From contig BFEA01000879.1 in assembly GCA_003427395.1 (NCBI GenBank), forward strand, positions 87,225-141,118: DNA of 53,894 bases. Direction: 5' to 3'. The position numbers and the translations under genes were made by a program. The notes beneath the pieces were generated by a model. The model worked only from the letters and a program-made list of their open reading frames with translations. It was not told the origin of the DNA and ran no database searches. Positions 10,798-20,794 of this stretch are shown here, piece by piece (position 1 is the first letter of the stretch; every line of letters starts with the position of its first letter). This stretch comes from Chara braunii (taxonomy: Eukaryota > Streptophyta > Charophyceae > Charales > Characeae).

Positions 10798-10859
<62 letters not shown>
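10798..10859 (+). repeat. Poly(C) tract, 62 bases
   Basis: An uninterrupted run of C, broken only by T at 10860. It abuts the 3' side of U6-derived segment d. Homopolymers of this kind are error-prone, so the length may not be exact. Confidence 0.9.
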
Positions 10860-10864
10860 TTCTA

Positions 10865-10943
10865 CTTATGCGTGTCACCCTCGCACAGGGGCCACGCTAG
10901 TCTTCACTGCATCCCTCCGAATTTAACAGATGTCCCGAAGGAC
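10865..10943 (-). pseudogene. U6 snRNA-derived segment d
   Basis: The minus strand has GTCCTTCGGGACATCTG, then a degenerate ACAGAG region and GGCCCCTGTGCGAGGGTGAC. It is truncated at its 3' side by the poly(C) tract. Its 5' end is 344 bp from that of segment c, about twice the spacing of the other units. A further 3'-end fragment (GTCCGGGTTCATTCCCGGG on the plus strand) lies at 11011-11029. Confidence 0.65.
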
Positions 10944-11119
10944 TTGCACGGCGCGACACACCTCAACACTACTGGTGGTCACCCAACCCTCTTCCCTTTG
11001 CCCGTCTCCCGTCCGGGTTCATTCCCGGGCCTCCCCTCTTACGCCACCCCGGCCTTCCCAACGGCCGCCTCAGCAAGTTGGCCGACTTTTTAGAAAAAGG
11101 GGAAGGAACAGGAATAATC

Positions 11120-11640
11120 TAGGACAAAGAAAAAAAAAAACAAAGGAAAAGGAGGTGTTGTCACACCTTGGAGACAGGCCGCGGGCCCTACCGGAACCCC
11201 CTTAACCCCACGGCGCGGACCCGCGGTCAGGACTTTCTCAACAATCCCAAAAAAAAAAAAAAAAAAAGGGGGAGAAAGTCCCACGGGACCCTCAACCCCT
11301 CCGCTTCCCATTGCTCCGTTGCTCCCGCGCCACCGTCCGCTGGCCTCAAGCCCTGAACCTCCGTCGCAGTAACCCACTACCATAACCTATAGGGCTAAGC
11401 CCAAGCCTGGTACGAGCAGATGCGGCCTCCCATATAAGTGGTACCGCCCGATGCTCCTGGCCAAGACACCGCCCCGGCCGCTCTTTCAACCCACATTTGT
11501 ACCCACGGCCCTTAAGTGTCTGCGCCGGCCTACCACCCCGCGCTGTGGCTATCCCATGCGCCTACCGGCGCACCAGTCCTACCATCGGTCGCGCACGCCG
11601 ACCAAAAACGAACTTTCATTCCATAACCAAACCCGTAGCA
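11120..11640. other. Short A-runs and GC-rich sequence; no gene seen
   Basis: A-runs lie at about 11129-11140 and 11249-11267. The rest is C-rich with no recognisable motif. Confidence 0.4.
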
Positions 11641-11701
11641 CGGTAGCACGGTCCGGGTCGGCCGGCTGCATCGGTCGCCCACTCAATCAGAAGAAATCAC
11701 A

Positions 11702-11863
11702 GGCGCGCCTTAAAGTTGCACGCCCACATACCTCCTACCAGGCCAAGGCGGCCCTCGGACACAGTCGTGCCTCACGCGACTTATTTTAACCATACCCATT
11801 CTTCCTGTCACCCGCAAAACCCAGGGCAGATACCCTTGTAAGGCTATTCGCACCGACACCGGG
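11702..11863 (+). repeat. Direct repeat, left copy (about 165 bp)
   Basis: Matches 13022-13198 along its length: CGCGCC, CACGCCCACA, GACACAG, CGCGCCTC-like words, then GATACCCTTGTAAGG and TATTCGC in the same order. The second copy contains the perfect small palindrome ATACCCTTGTAAGGGTAT. The pair could be short terminal repeats of a small non-autonomous element or a segmental duplication. Confidence 0.6.
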
Positions 11864-13021
11864 ACGGACCGAAAGCCTCCACCTGTGCACACGGGCGCAA
11901 AAGGGACACCCCTCCCCTCCTTGGATCCACAAGCGCCTGCTGCGGCGGGCACCACCGACAAAGGTCGACGCAGGCGAAGCCCAAGAGGCCAAGAACGATA
12001 GCCTTCACAGCCCACAACCTAAGCGCGGTGGAACCACAACGCACCACGATCCATCACAATGTACAGCATACCGAGACCACAGCATGGGGGACACAACGGC
12101 GCAAGCGCGGATTCCAACAAGTCTGGGGGGGGATGACTGGCCCAGCCTCGTGACACCATCGGCAGATGCATCACCCATCCCACAAGTCTCCGCCTGCGCA
12201 TATGGCAAGCAGCGGATGCAGGGCCTGGACCACCTGCGCCACCGCCCAATGGCACAACTTTGACGATAGAGGGCGCACGTAGGTATCGCACCTGCTGCCC
12301 AGTGCGGCCCCCAAGTGCTCCCTTATTGAAGAGTTGGGCCTGAGAGTGGCTGCTACAGAGATCCCCGGAACACTATAACGGGGTACCACGGCGCAATCCC
12401 GAAAACAGTTCGCGGCCACGCTCCAAGCCCCCCCCCTTGCGAATACAACACATCCCCGCACGACCTTATCGAACCCGGAACGTGGGTCACATACATGACC
12501 GCGCCGCGGTGGCCATTAAATTCGGCGCTGGTCCGGGTCAACGGCATGCCGGAGCGACAAAAAAATAAAAACGGAAATACGGCGCTAAAAAGAACTATCT
12601 GGGAAACACCACCACCAATCGGGCGCCGCGGACAGCAAAACCAAGGGGGATAGCCCCACCGGGCCCTCACCCCTCGGTCCCTTCTTGTTACTATGATATC
12701 CCCGCGTCATCGCCGATCGACCTCGATTCCTAAGTCTCCCCGATAAAAGTCTGACACTGTAACCAATTAGTGTTAGGCCCAAAGCTGAGTCTAGTTTTGA
12801 GGAGACGCTTAAATAAACAGGCACTGCGCGATGCGCAGACCTACCGAGACGTTTTGGAAATTCACACTGTTGTCGATGTCGGCCTCCGCACGTACTCACA
12901 AGTCACAAATAAACACACCAATCAGGAGACAAAATTCATTTAATCCTAACTTAATCTGAAACAAAAATTTGACCGGCGATTACGCCGACTTTCACAATTG
13001 TCAATCAAAAATAAAATGATC
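11864..13021. other. DNA between the two 165-bp direct repeats; no gene seen
   Basis: GC-rich, with overlapping open frames in several phases that lack any recognisable domain. Nothing typical of gag or pol is visible, so if the flanking repeats are terminal repeats the element is non-autonomous. Confidence 0.35.
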
Positions 13022-13198
13022 ACGCGCGCCGCAAGTCTGCGCGCCCACACACTCTCTATTCTAGTCACACATCCAGCCAACGTAAACCTCAGACACAGCC
13101 GCGCCTCGCGCGGAATACTTAATCTTTAAACCAAACTTATTCCTTTCACTTGCAAAAACCAGGGCGGATACCCTTGTAAGGGTATTCGCGCCGACGGG
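13022..13198 (+). repeat. Direct repeat, right copy
   Basis: Partner of 11702-11863, with the same orientation about 1.32 kb away. See the left copy for shared words. Confidence 0.6.
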
Positions 13199-13388
13199 AA
13201 ATCAGCCGCGGGTGTACTGGTGGTTGAAAACCACCAATGCCTTTCCCAGGTACTTCTTTTTAGGTAGCGACTCTAGGCGAAATGGGGCGTATACGATCGC
13301 TGTTTTGCCTGGATCAATATTCAGCGAAATTGCATCCCGGTACTTCCTGAAAGATGGGGCCATATATGAGCCGCATATTTGTTTTCAA

Positions 13389-13475
13389 GCAGGGAAAGGT
13401 ATTACCTAAGCTATGTCTTTCTCTCAATTTCACCATTTACTACCCACCTACCACTCAGGTTATACCTTTCCCTGC
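13389..13475. repeat. Inverted repeat with 22-bp arms
   Basis: Arms 13389-13410 and 13454-13475 (beginning GCAGGGAAAGGTAT on the plus strand and ending ATACCTTTCCCTGC) pair at about 20 of 22 positions around a 43-base loop. It ends beside the SINE at 13490. Confidence 0.75.
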
Positions 13476-13489
13476 TTGCATTGCCATCT

Positions 13490-13932
13490 CTCACAATCAA
13501 GGGGATGCATGTTGCCCCCCACCCTTGTCGGCAGTGTTAGGGAGTAGATTTGGGGCTTCTGGTGGGGGGTCCGGGTCATTCAAAGACCGAGCATTTATGC
13601 CAGCACCTGTTCTTCCCATCTACTTCTCTGGCCCCAATGAGCTGTGCCGCCCATTTATTCCCCCCCCCCCCAGCAGTGTCTATGCAGCACTCTACAACAC
13701 ACCACACATAACCCACCCACACACACACACGCACACGCGCACACACACGCACAAATACACACACACACACACACTCGTGATGGCCAAAGCTTCCAGTAGG
13801 ACCCGGGGCAGCAAGTCCACTATCTCAGCTAGTTGGCACCAAGCGTGCCCAGGCTGACGCCGGAGAGTGAACCCACGACCTCCTGAATGCCACTTGCGTG
13901 CCTAACCAACTGAGCTAGTCCGCTTGCTCCAG
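13490..13932 (-). mobile_element. tRNA-derived SINE, copy 1
   Basis: The minus-strand head is tRNA-like: an A-box TAGCTCAGTTGG (plus 13906-13917) and a B-box GGTTCACTCTC (plus 13863-13873) about 34 bp apart, as in pol III internal promoters. The body matches 26821-27155, sharing GGATGCATGTTGCCCC, GCACCAAG and ACTATCTCAG words in order. A (CA)n stretch at about 13719-13775 lengthens this copy. The anticodon arm is too altered to name the parent tRNA. Confidence 0.8.
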
Positions 13933-13964
13933 ACCCCCGATCCATGCACTAGAACCCTTTTTTC

Positions 13965-14057
13965 TTTCTTTCCGTTCACTGTGCGTGTCAGCCTTGCGCA
14001 GGGCCCATGCTAATCTTCTCTGTATCATTCCAATTTTAACCGGCTGCCCCGAAGAAC
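13965..14057 (-). pseudogene. U6 snRNA-derived segment e
   Basis: The plus strand shows the reverse complement of U6: GTGCGTGTCAGCCTTGCGCA, then CATGCTAATCTTCTCTGTAT, then CCAATTTTAACCGG. On the minus-strand 3' side it passes into an A-rich stretch (plus TTTTTTCTTTCTTTCC), as for a retrocopy. A six-base AGAACC lies on both sides, a possible short target duplication. Confidence 0.8.
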
Positions 14058-14125
14058 CGCTGTGCGGATGCTGTTGGATACTTCCCTCGGTTCTTGGCCC
14101 CGCGAACGAAACGAACGCTACTGGT

Positions 14126-14224
14126 CGTCACCGAATAGAACGCCCGGTCATTATAGCTGTATTTGGGGCACCTTTCAGTCTGGACACAGCGATAATAACC
14201 GGCCGTTCTATGCGGGTAAAGACG
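14126..14224. mobile_element. Palindromic MITE, copy 1
   Basis: About 100 bp of near-complete inverted repeat. The left arm contains GAATAGAACGCCCGGTCA and the right arm the complement CCGGCCGTTCTATGCG. The centre is GGGGCACCTTTCAGTCT. A partial duplicate of the right arm follows at 14239-14270. No transposase is present. Confidence 0.7.
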
Positions 14225-14502
14225 GTTACTAGCCATGTAAATAACCGACCGTTCTACGCCGTTCTATGCGAGTAGCGCCGCGTAAAACAGTCATGTTGAT
14301 GTTGAGGGAGCTTGTAAAAGGCGAAGACGGCACCCTTACAAGTAGCAGGGTGACGAACTGCGAGAGCGGACGTGCTTTGTCTGGCCTTGCTCGCTGAAGA
14401 AGCACACGTGCAGGCAGCAGCCGAGACCCGTTGGGATCTGTGTACAGATGGTTGTGTTGTCCTCGTGCGGTGAATCTGTTCCTCTCTGTAAGATTAGTTT
14501 CA

Positions 14503-14827
14503 ACTTTGAACCCCTCGAACCTTGAACCTTGAACCTTGACCCATGGTTTGAAAACTTCGAACCTTAACCTTGAACCTTACCTCCAACATCGAACCATGGT
14601 TTGAACCTTGAACCATGGTTTGAACCTTTAACTTTAACCTTTTGAACCTTGAACCTTGAACCATGGTTTGAACTCTGAACCATGGTTTGAAGTCTGAACC
14701 TTGAACCTTGAACCTTGGTTTGAACTCTGAAGCTTGAACCCTGAACCATGGTTTGAACTCTGAACCATGGTTTGAAGTCTGAACCTTGAACCTTGAACCA
14801 TGGTTTGAACTCTGAAGCTTGAAGTAG
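14503..14827 (-). repeat. Minisatellite of GAACCTT and CCATGG words
   Basis: Built from TTGAACC heptamers interleaved with the palindrome AAACCATGGTTT, which recurs seven times. The minus strand is open for over 100 codons only because the repeat lacks stops; it is not taken as a gene. Confidence 0.85.
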
Positions 14828-14999
14828 GGCTCTGTCTCTTGTTCCATGCCCTTTGCATGTAGTAGAATGCTATAATGCTGAGCGTGCTTCTGAGTACGGG
14901 ATGCTGGCCGAAGCTGGAGCTGTGTCATGCATGAATCTGAGTGTATGTTTGCTACCATACGACATGATAATGTGCGATCATTCGGTCTGCGTGCAACGT

Positions 15000-15640
15000 A
15001 TGCGTCCACATGCTATGACTTTCGTAGATGTATTTGATGCGAACGATAGCAAAAGGAAAAGATTGATTCGTTCGAAGGCACAAAGTGAGTACTTCTCGTC
15101 GTTCTGAGTATACTGAATGTTGTCCGAATGCTAATAAAGCTTTGCATGCATGCATGCATGCATGCATGCTTCTGACGACAGGATGTGCGAATAAATAAAT
15201 AAATTAATGTGTCCGCATACTAGGACTTTCGTGGATGTATTTGATGGTAATGATGGCCGGATTCATTCGTTCGAAGTGAGAGTACGTCTCGTCGTTCTCG
15301 GTACACTGAATGTTGTCCGAATGCTAATAAAGCTTTGCATGCATGGATACTTCTGACGACAGGATGTGCGAAAAAACAATAAAATTAACGTGTCCGCATA
15401 CTAGGACTTTCGTGGATGTATTTGATGGTAATGATGGCCGGATTCATTCGCTCGAAGTGAGAGTACGTCTCGTCGTTCTCAGTACACTGAATGTTGTCCG
15501 AATGCTAATAAAGCTTTGCATGCATGCATGCATGCTTCTGAAGACGTAAGGTACGATCGATCATCACTCTGTGTGTGCGGTGTTCAGCTGTGACTTTTCT
15601 GGATGTATTTGACGGTGATGATCGCTAGATTCTTTCGTTA
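15000..15640 (+). repeat. Tandem array, period about 180-207 bp
   Basis: The word TATTTGATG recurs at 15031, 15238 and 15419 and in diverged form at 15606 (spacings 207, 181, 187). Each unit also carries GAATGCTAATAAAGC, a run of GCAT tetramers and TTCTGACGACAGGATGTGCG. Confidence 0.85.
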
Positions 15641-16229
15641 AGCTCACGATGATTCTGTGTGCGGTGTCCAGCAGTGACGGCAACAGAAAACTTCACGTGC
15701 GCAATCTGGCATTAAATGATCGATGCGATCTTTTTCAGTTGACGTCACACTGTTTCCCCATCGTCTAGTTGACATTCAGGTAAACCGAGCCGACTCGTTC
15801 CACAAATCTCTTTTTTTTTTTTTTTCGAAAAATTATTTTCACCATTCTTCTAGTTCTCTCCTCCACCCTCCCTCTCCCCTCTCCCCGTCCAGCTCTCCTT
15901 TTTTTTTTTTTTTTTTTTTCCCCTGTGGTGAAACAGAAGTTCTGTGATCTATTGGAGGGGAGCTTTTATTCCCCCTCTTCTACGAGAAACAGAGGAAAGC
16001 TCCCCTCTAACAGATCGGAAGAACTTTTCCTAAAGAAGGGAAAAAAGAAAAAAAAGAAAAGGTGTACCTCCTCCTCTTCGCGGCCGAGACATGCTTTCGA
16101 ACACGAAGATATTAGTGTGCATTAAAATTCCACTTATTCAACTGACACTTTTTTTTTTTCGTTTTTTTTTTCTAGGTCTTTTTTTTTTTTCCTTCTCGCT
16201 GTTCTTGTTGGCCTCGCAACCATCGTGGC

Positions 16230-17000
16230 CGTCAAGATCGCCATGAAGGTCTGGATCGCGATCGCCATGAAGATCTGGATTACAGAACGTACCATGGTTG
16301 GTTCTGTAGTGCGGATGAAGATCGGGATCGCGATCACAAGCATGATCAACTTCGTGATCAAGATCGTTTTTTGACGGTCAAGATAAGTGAGGATGAGTAC
16401 GATCGGTATCGCGATCACAAGCATGATAAAAAAAAAGAAAAAAGATCGCGAACGCCATGAAGATCATGGTTGGCTCTGTAATGCTGATGAAGATCGGGAT
16501 AGCGATCACAAGCATGATCAACTTCGTGATCAAGATTGGTTTTTGACGGTCAAGATACGTGATGATGAGCACGATCGGTATCGCGATCACAAACATGATG
16601 AAAAAAAAAAAAAAGATCGCGAACGCCATGTAGATCTGGATCACAGAACCATGGTTGGTTCTGTAATGCTGATGAAGATCGGGATCGCGATCACAAGCAT
16701 GATTAACTTCCTGATCAAGATCGATTTTTGACGGTCAAGATACGTGATGATGAGCACGATCGGTATCGCGATGACAAGCATGATGAAAAAAGAAAAAAAA
16801 GATCGCGAACGCCATGTAGATCTGGATTACAGAACCATGGTTGGTTCTGTAATGCTGATGAAGATCGGGATCGCGATCACAAGCATGATCAACTTCCTGA
16901 TCAAGATCGATTTTTGACGGTCAAGATACGTGATGATGAGCACGATCGGTATCGCGATCACAAGCATGATCAGAAAAAAAAAAAAAAAGATCTTTTCGAC
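16230..17000 (+). repeat. Tandem array, period about 172-186 bp
   Basis: The word GACGGTCAAGATA starts at 16373, 16545, 16730 and 16916. Units carry GATCGGGATCGCGATCACAA, an A-run, GATCGCGAACGCCATG and GAACCATGGTTGG. GATC words occur very often. No coding role is inferred from the open frames. Confidence 0.9.
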
Positions 17001-17032
17001 GGTTTTTTATGGTCCCAATCTTTTGATGATCC

Positions 17033-17152
17033 TACCCTTCTTCACCCCGAATAAAACAAAACGTACGGTCATTATTGCTGTATTTAGACTGAAAGATGCA
17101 CCAAATACATACAGCTATATTGATCGTACATTGTATCCGGCTGAAGAAGGTA
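17033..17152. mobile_element. Palindromic MITE, copy 2
   Basis: Terminal inverted repeats TACCCTTCTTCACC / GAAGAAGGTA with inner arms around ACGTACGGTCATTATTGCTG and its partner. Same family as 14126-14224 and 23071-23179. Arms are imperfect. Confidence 0.7.
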
Positions 17153-17203
17153 CTTACTGACGTGATTAGTGAACAAAGATCAAGCCGGCAATGCGATGGT
17201 ACT

Positions 17204-17218
17204 AAAGCTCGTCATCTT

Positions 17219-17252
<34 letters not shown>

Positions 17253-17263
17253 CTCGTCATCTT
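17204..17263 (-). mobile_element. Poly(A)-only retroposition with 15-bp target duplication
   Basis: The 15-bp word AAAGCTCGTCATCTT is present at 17204-17218 and exactly again at 17249-17263. Between them lies only a 30-bp insert of 28 T with one flanking base at each end. This is what target-primed reverse transcription leaves when only the A tail is copied. Confidence 0.75.
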
Positions 17264-17299
17264 GCTCTTTAACCCGACCCGGGTTTAACCACTACTACC

Positions 17300-17403
17300 G
17301 TCTTCACCCAAATAGAACGCCCGGTCGTTATGGCTGCATCTAGACTGAAAGTTGCCCCAATACGGCTATAATGGCCGGGCGTTCTATTCGGGTTAAATCT
17401 TCA
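17300..17403. mobile_element. Palindromic MITE, copy 3
   Basis: Left arm contains AATAGAACGCCCGGTC, right arm GGCCGGGCGTTCTATTCG, with centre TAGACTGAAAGTTGCCCC. Outer ends GTCTTCACCC and GGGTTAAATCTTC are loosely complementary. The centre is inverted relative to copy 1. Confidence 0.75.
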
Positions 17404-17600
17404 TCCTCCTCCTGTCTTCCACCACCTCGATCTCCTCCTCCTCTACTCTTCCTCTCCTCGTCCCTTCCTTCCCCTCCTCCTCCTCCTCCTCCTCCTCCTC
17501 CTCCTTCTCCCCCTCCTCCTCTTTCTCTTTCTCCCTCTCTTTCTCTTTCTCCCTCTCTTTCTCTTTCTCCCCCTCTTTCTTCCTTATTCTCTGCTCTATC
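17400..17600 (+). repeat. Pyrimidine tract (TCC/TTC-rich)
   Basis: Almost pure C/T with CTCCT and CTTTCT words. Open frames on either strand here are low-complexity artefacts. A longer tract of the same kind is at 18131-18510. Confidence 0.9.
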
Positions 17601-18130
17601 ACAATTATCTTGACGACCATTATCTTGATGACCAGGGCAAGACATTCACGAGGAGAAGTTTTGCCAGGGCGATTGTGACATAGAAACCAAACTCAAACTC
17701 GAAATCGAAATCGGGATCTTTATGACGACCAGGGATTGAACGAGCGTGGTGGGAAGTGAGCGATGCTGCTATTGATCGCTGTCGTGAAGACGGGGATAAG
17801 CATATATATTAGTCTGAACGGCCGTCGAATCCTCTTCTTCCATTGTTGTTTCTTCTTCGTCTTCTTGTTCCCTATCACAATCGACATCTTCAACTTGAAG
17901 GTGAGATTGCCACGAAGATGATCAGTGTGTAGAGGACAAGCATGATGCCAATCATCGAAATCGTGATCACGACAAGCACGATTCACATCAACATAGGAAC
18001 AAGATAACAATCGAAATCGTAGCGAGCAGCAATACATCACAAGCAACGGTGATGCAAAAAAGATGCAATAGTGCTCATAGTTATGGACGTCACCATATCG
18101 TAGGATCATGAAAGCAGGGAGACGGCAACG

Positions 18131-18510
18131 GTGCCTCTGCTCCTCCTTATCCTCTTCCTCTTCCTCCTCCTCTTCCTCTTCCTCCTCCTCTTCCTCTTCC
18201 TCCTCCTCCTCTTCCTTCTCTCCCGCCTGATCTTCCACTTCCTTCTCTCCCTCGTGCTCGCCCTCTTCCTCCTCCTCCTCTTCTTCTCTCCCTCCTGCTC
18301 TTCCTCTTCCTTCTCTCCCTCGTGGTCCTCTTCATCCACTTTATCCTCTTTCGTGCTTTTCCTCTTCATCCTCCCCCTCCTCCTCCTCCTCTTCTTCCTC
18401 TTCCTCTCCGTCCTCTACCTCCTCTTCCTCCTCTACCCCCTCCTCCTGCTCCTCTTCCTCCTCTTCCTCTCCCTCCTCCTCCTCCTCCTCGTCTTCCTTC
18501 TCTTGTTATT
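18131..18510 (+). repeat. Long pyrimidine tract
   Basis: About 380 bp of nearly unbroken C/T, mostly CTCCTC and CTTCCTC. It can give long Leu/Phe/Pro or Lys/Arg/Glu frames but no real protein is inferred. The region between 17640 and 18130 shows no feature. Confidence 0.9.
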
Positions 18511-18639
18511 GTAACACAGGCAATCATCATTCGATCGGGACCATAATAAAGATGGCCAGCCTCCCTCTCCACCTCCTCTCCTTTCTCGTCCTGATCCTTC
18601 TCAATCTCTTCTAGTCACTTCGAAATCGCACACATCATC

Positions 18640-19110
18640 GTGATCAGGGCCGTAATAGAGATCCGGATCGCCAGCGAAGATCGGGATGGCAATGAAAATC
18701 CGGCTTGCAACGAGGACCGGGATCGTAATGAAGATCTTGGTGGCGACGAAGATCGGGATCGTAGTGAAGATACGGATCGTAGTGTGAAGATCCGGATCGC
18801 AACGAAGGTCGGGATCGTACTGAAGATCCTCGATTGCAACAAAGATCGGGACCTTATTGAAAAACCATGACCGCGAAGAGGATCCGGATCGCAATGAATA
18901 TCGGGATCGCAATCAAGGTCGGAAGCGCAACGAAGATCGGGATAGCCCAGCAAGCTCAGGATCGCAATGAAGAGAGCAGGTCATCGATAGAGATGGAAGT
19001 TGCAACGAAGGTCGGGAGCGCGACGTGGATCGGGATGTCGACAAAGATCAGGATCGCGACGAGCGTTGGAATCGCAAAGAAGAAGATCAGCAGGACTGCG
19101 ATGGCGAGGA
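18640..19110 (+). repeat. Short-period GATCGGGATCGCAA repeat
   Basis: Repeats of about 20-24 bp with variants of GATCGGGATCG(C/T)AA(C/T)GAA follow one another for some 470 bp. Words related to the 16230-17000 array suggest a shared origin. Confidence 0.85.
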
Positions 19111-19146
19111 TGAGGACTAATAATCGTCGCGAACAATATCTTTTTT

Positions 19147-19552
19147 GCGAGGATAATTATTTGCAAAATACCCCCATAAGTTGAGATATATGCCAAAATG
19201 CCCCTGAAAGATGTGGGTAGAGCGGAATGCCCTTTTGGGCCGAAATCTTTGTGTTGTGCCCCTGTCAGGCGGGTGTCCAACTTTGCAATCTGGACTGGAT
19301 CTTCCCGTTTGGGCCTTGGCCCTTTGCAATAGCGCCTATTAGGAAAAGTTGGCAAGTACGAGAGGGGCATTTTGCAAAGTTGGACGGTACCCGGTAGGGG
19401 TATATTGAAAAGATGGGGGTCCAACCGATGGTAGGGGCATTTCACAAACTCTTTTTTTTTTGTCAGAGGGGTATTCCGCTCTACCCACATCTTTTAGGGG
19501 CATTTTGGCACATATCTCAACTTATGGGGGTATTTTGCAAATTATCCCTCGT
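19147..19552. mobile_element. Foldback element with about 80-bp terminal inverted repeats
   Basis: Left arm 19147-19228 and right arm 19473-19552 are reverse complements with few mismatches: GCAAAATACCCCCATAAGTT on the left, its complement at right, and AAGATGTGGGTAGAGCGGAA on the left against its complement. About 245 bp of unrelated sequence lies between. There is no transposase, so it is a non-autonomous element. Target duplications could not be fixed. Confidence 0.85.
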
Positions 19553-19879
19553 GAATAATGTTTTTTTGGTGGGAGACATGAAGATAACGCGAAAAGACGA
19601 TGATGGCGGAAAGTGCTGAGGTGGCAAGAAAGAACAGGTTGTTATCACGACAACGATCATCGGATGCATGATTACCTACAGATGAAAATGTCAATCTTTC
19701 TCCTCCTCTCCTTCTTTACCTCCTTCTCCTCCTGCTCTCGCTCTCGTCCACTACCTCCCTCCCGTCTTCCTCCCCTTCCTCCTCTCATGTTCCTCCTCTC
19801 CCATCCCTCTCTATCTCATTTTAGTCCTCTTGACTGTGCAGTGTGCGCAGTGTGGTACTCGGGTTGCTTCCGGTAGTAG

Positions 19880-20440
19880 GCTATTCCTGACGAGGCTGAG
19901 GCTGCTGCGGTACCGTAGCCGCCATAGCCGAAAGGCACTAAGCTCGTCGGCACTGGTGGGCTGCCATTCCATCATTCGGCTATTCGGCTATTCTCGATGA
20001 GGCTGAGGCTGGTGCTCGACCATAGCCGCGCCATAGTCGAAAGGCATTGAGCTCGTCAGCGCTGGTGCATTGTCATTGCGTCGTTCGGCTACCGTAGCCG
20101 CCATAGCCGAAAGGCACTAAGCTCGTCGGCACTGGTGGGCTGCCATTCCATCATTCGGCTATTCGGCTATATTCTCGATGAGGCTGAGGCTGGTGCTCTA
20201 CCATAGCCGCGCCATAGTCGAAAGGCGTTGAGCTCGTCAGCCCTGCGGCGTTGTCATTGCATCGTTCGGCTTTTCGGCTATTTGTTTTTTTGAGGCTGAG
20301 GCTGCTGCGCTACCATAGCCGCGCCATAGCCGAAAGGCTCGCTGGCACTGGAGAGCCACGGTTCCGCTATTCGGCTATTTGGCTATAATTCCTGATGAAG
20401 CTGCGGCTGGTTGGTTGGCGACCATGGCCGCCATAGCCGA
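19880..20440 (+). repeat. Tandem array with dimeric period about 180 bp
   Basis: GCCATAG(C/T)CGAAAGGC-type words start at 19921, 20030, 20100, 20211, 20322 and 20430. Each monomer has CATAGCCGAA and one or two inverted TTCGGCTAT words, so it can fold on itself. The two monomer types (GGCACTAAG and GGC(A/G)TTGAG) alternate, giving a higher-order unit of about 180 bp. Confidence 0.85.
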
Positions 20441-20794
20441 GAAGCTTTAGGAGCTATGCGTGTGTGCATGAGAGGCAATGCAGACCCACACAGCACAGCT
20501 GCATGCACGCGACGAACGTTCTGCTCGCAGAAAGCCTCCTGAGGCTGGTGCGCTACCTCCTAGCTTGTCGGCATCAATGGCCTTGTGTGAATCTAAATGA
20601 CCGAAGGATGATCGCGAGTGTAAAAGACCCAACCAAAAAAAAGGGAAAAAAAAAAAAAAAAAAAAAAAAACGATGGCGAGACCCGACGCCTCTCGTGAAT
20701 CTCTGACTGTCCATTCACTGCTTCTGGTCTGCTTCTTGCCTCCTCTCATTCACTGCTTCTGGTCTTCTTCTTGTTCTTCTCCTTTTTCCACGAT

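Noticed and set aside
10500-11029. The words CCGGGTTCATTCCCGG looked like a tRNA T-arm or pol III B-box next to each U6-derived segment.
   Set aside because: Aligned to U6 they are the diverged reverse complement of the U6 3' end (AAATCGAGAAATGGTCC region), and no A-box accompanies them.
14500-15009. Repetitive 169-codon minus-strand frame.
   Set aside because: It derives from the TTGAACC/CCATGG minisatellite, which has no stops in that phase.
17371-18514. Long low-complexity open frames (Lys/Arg/Glu or Leu/Phe/Pro rich).
   Set aside because: They are translations of C/T tracts and microsatellites and lack any unique sequence.
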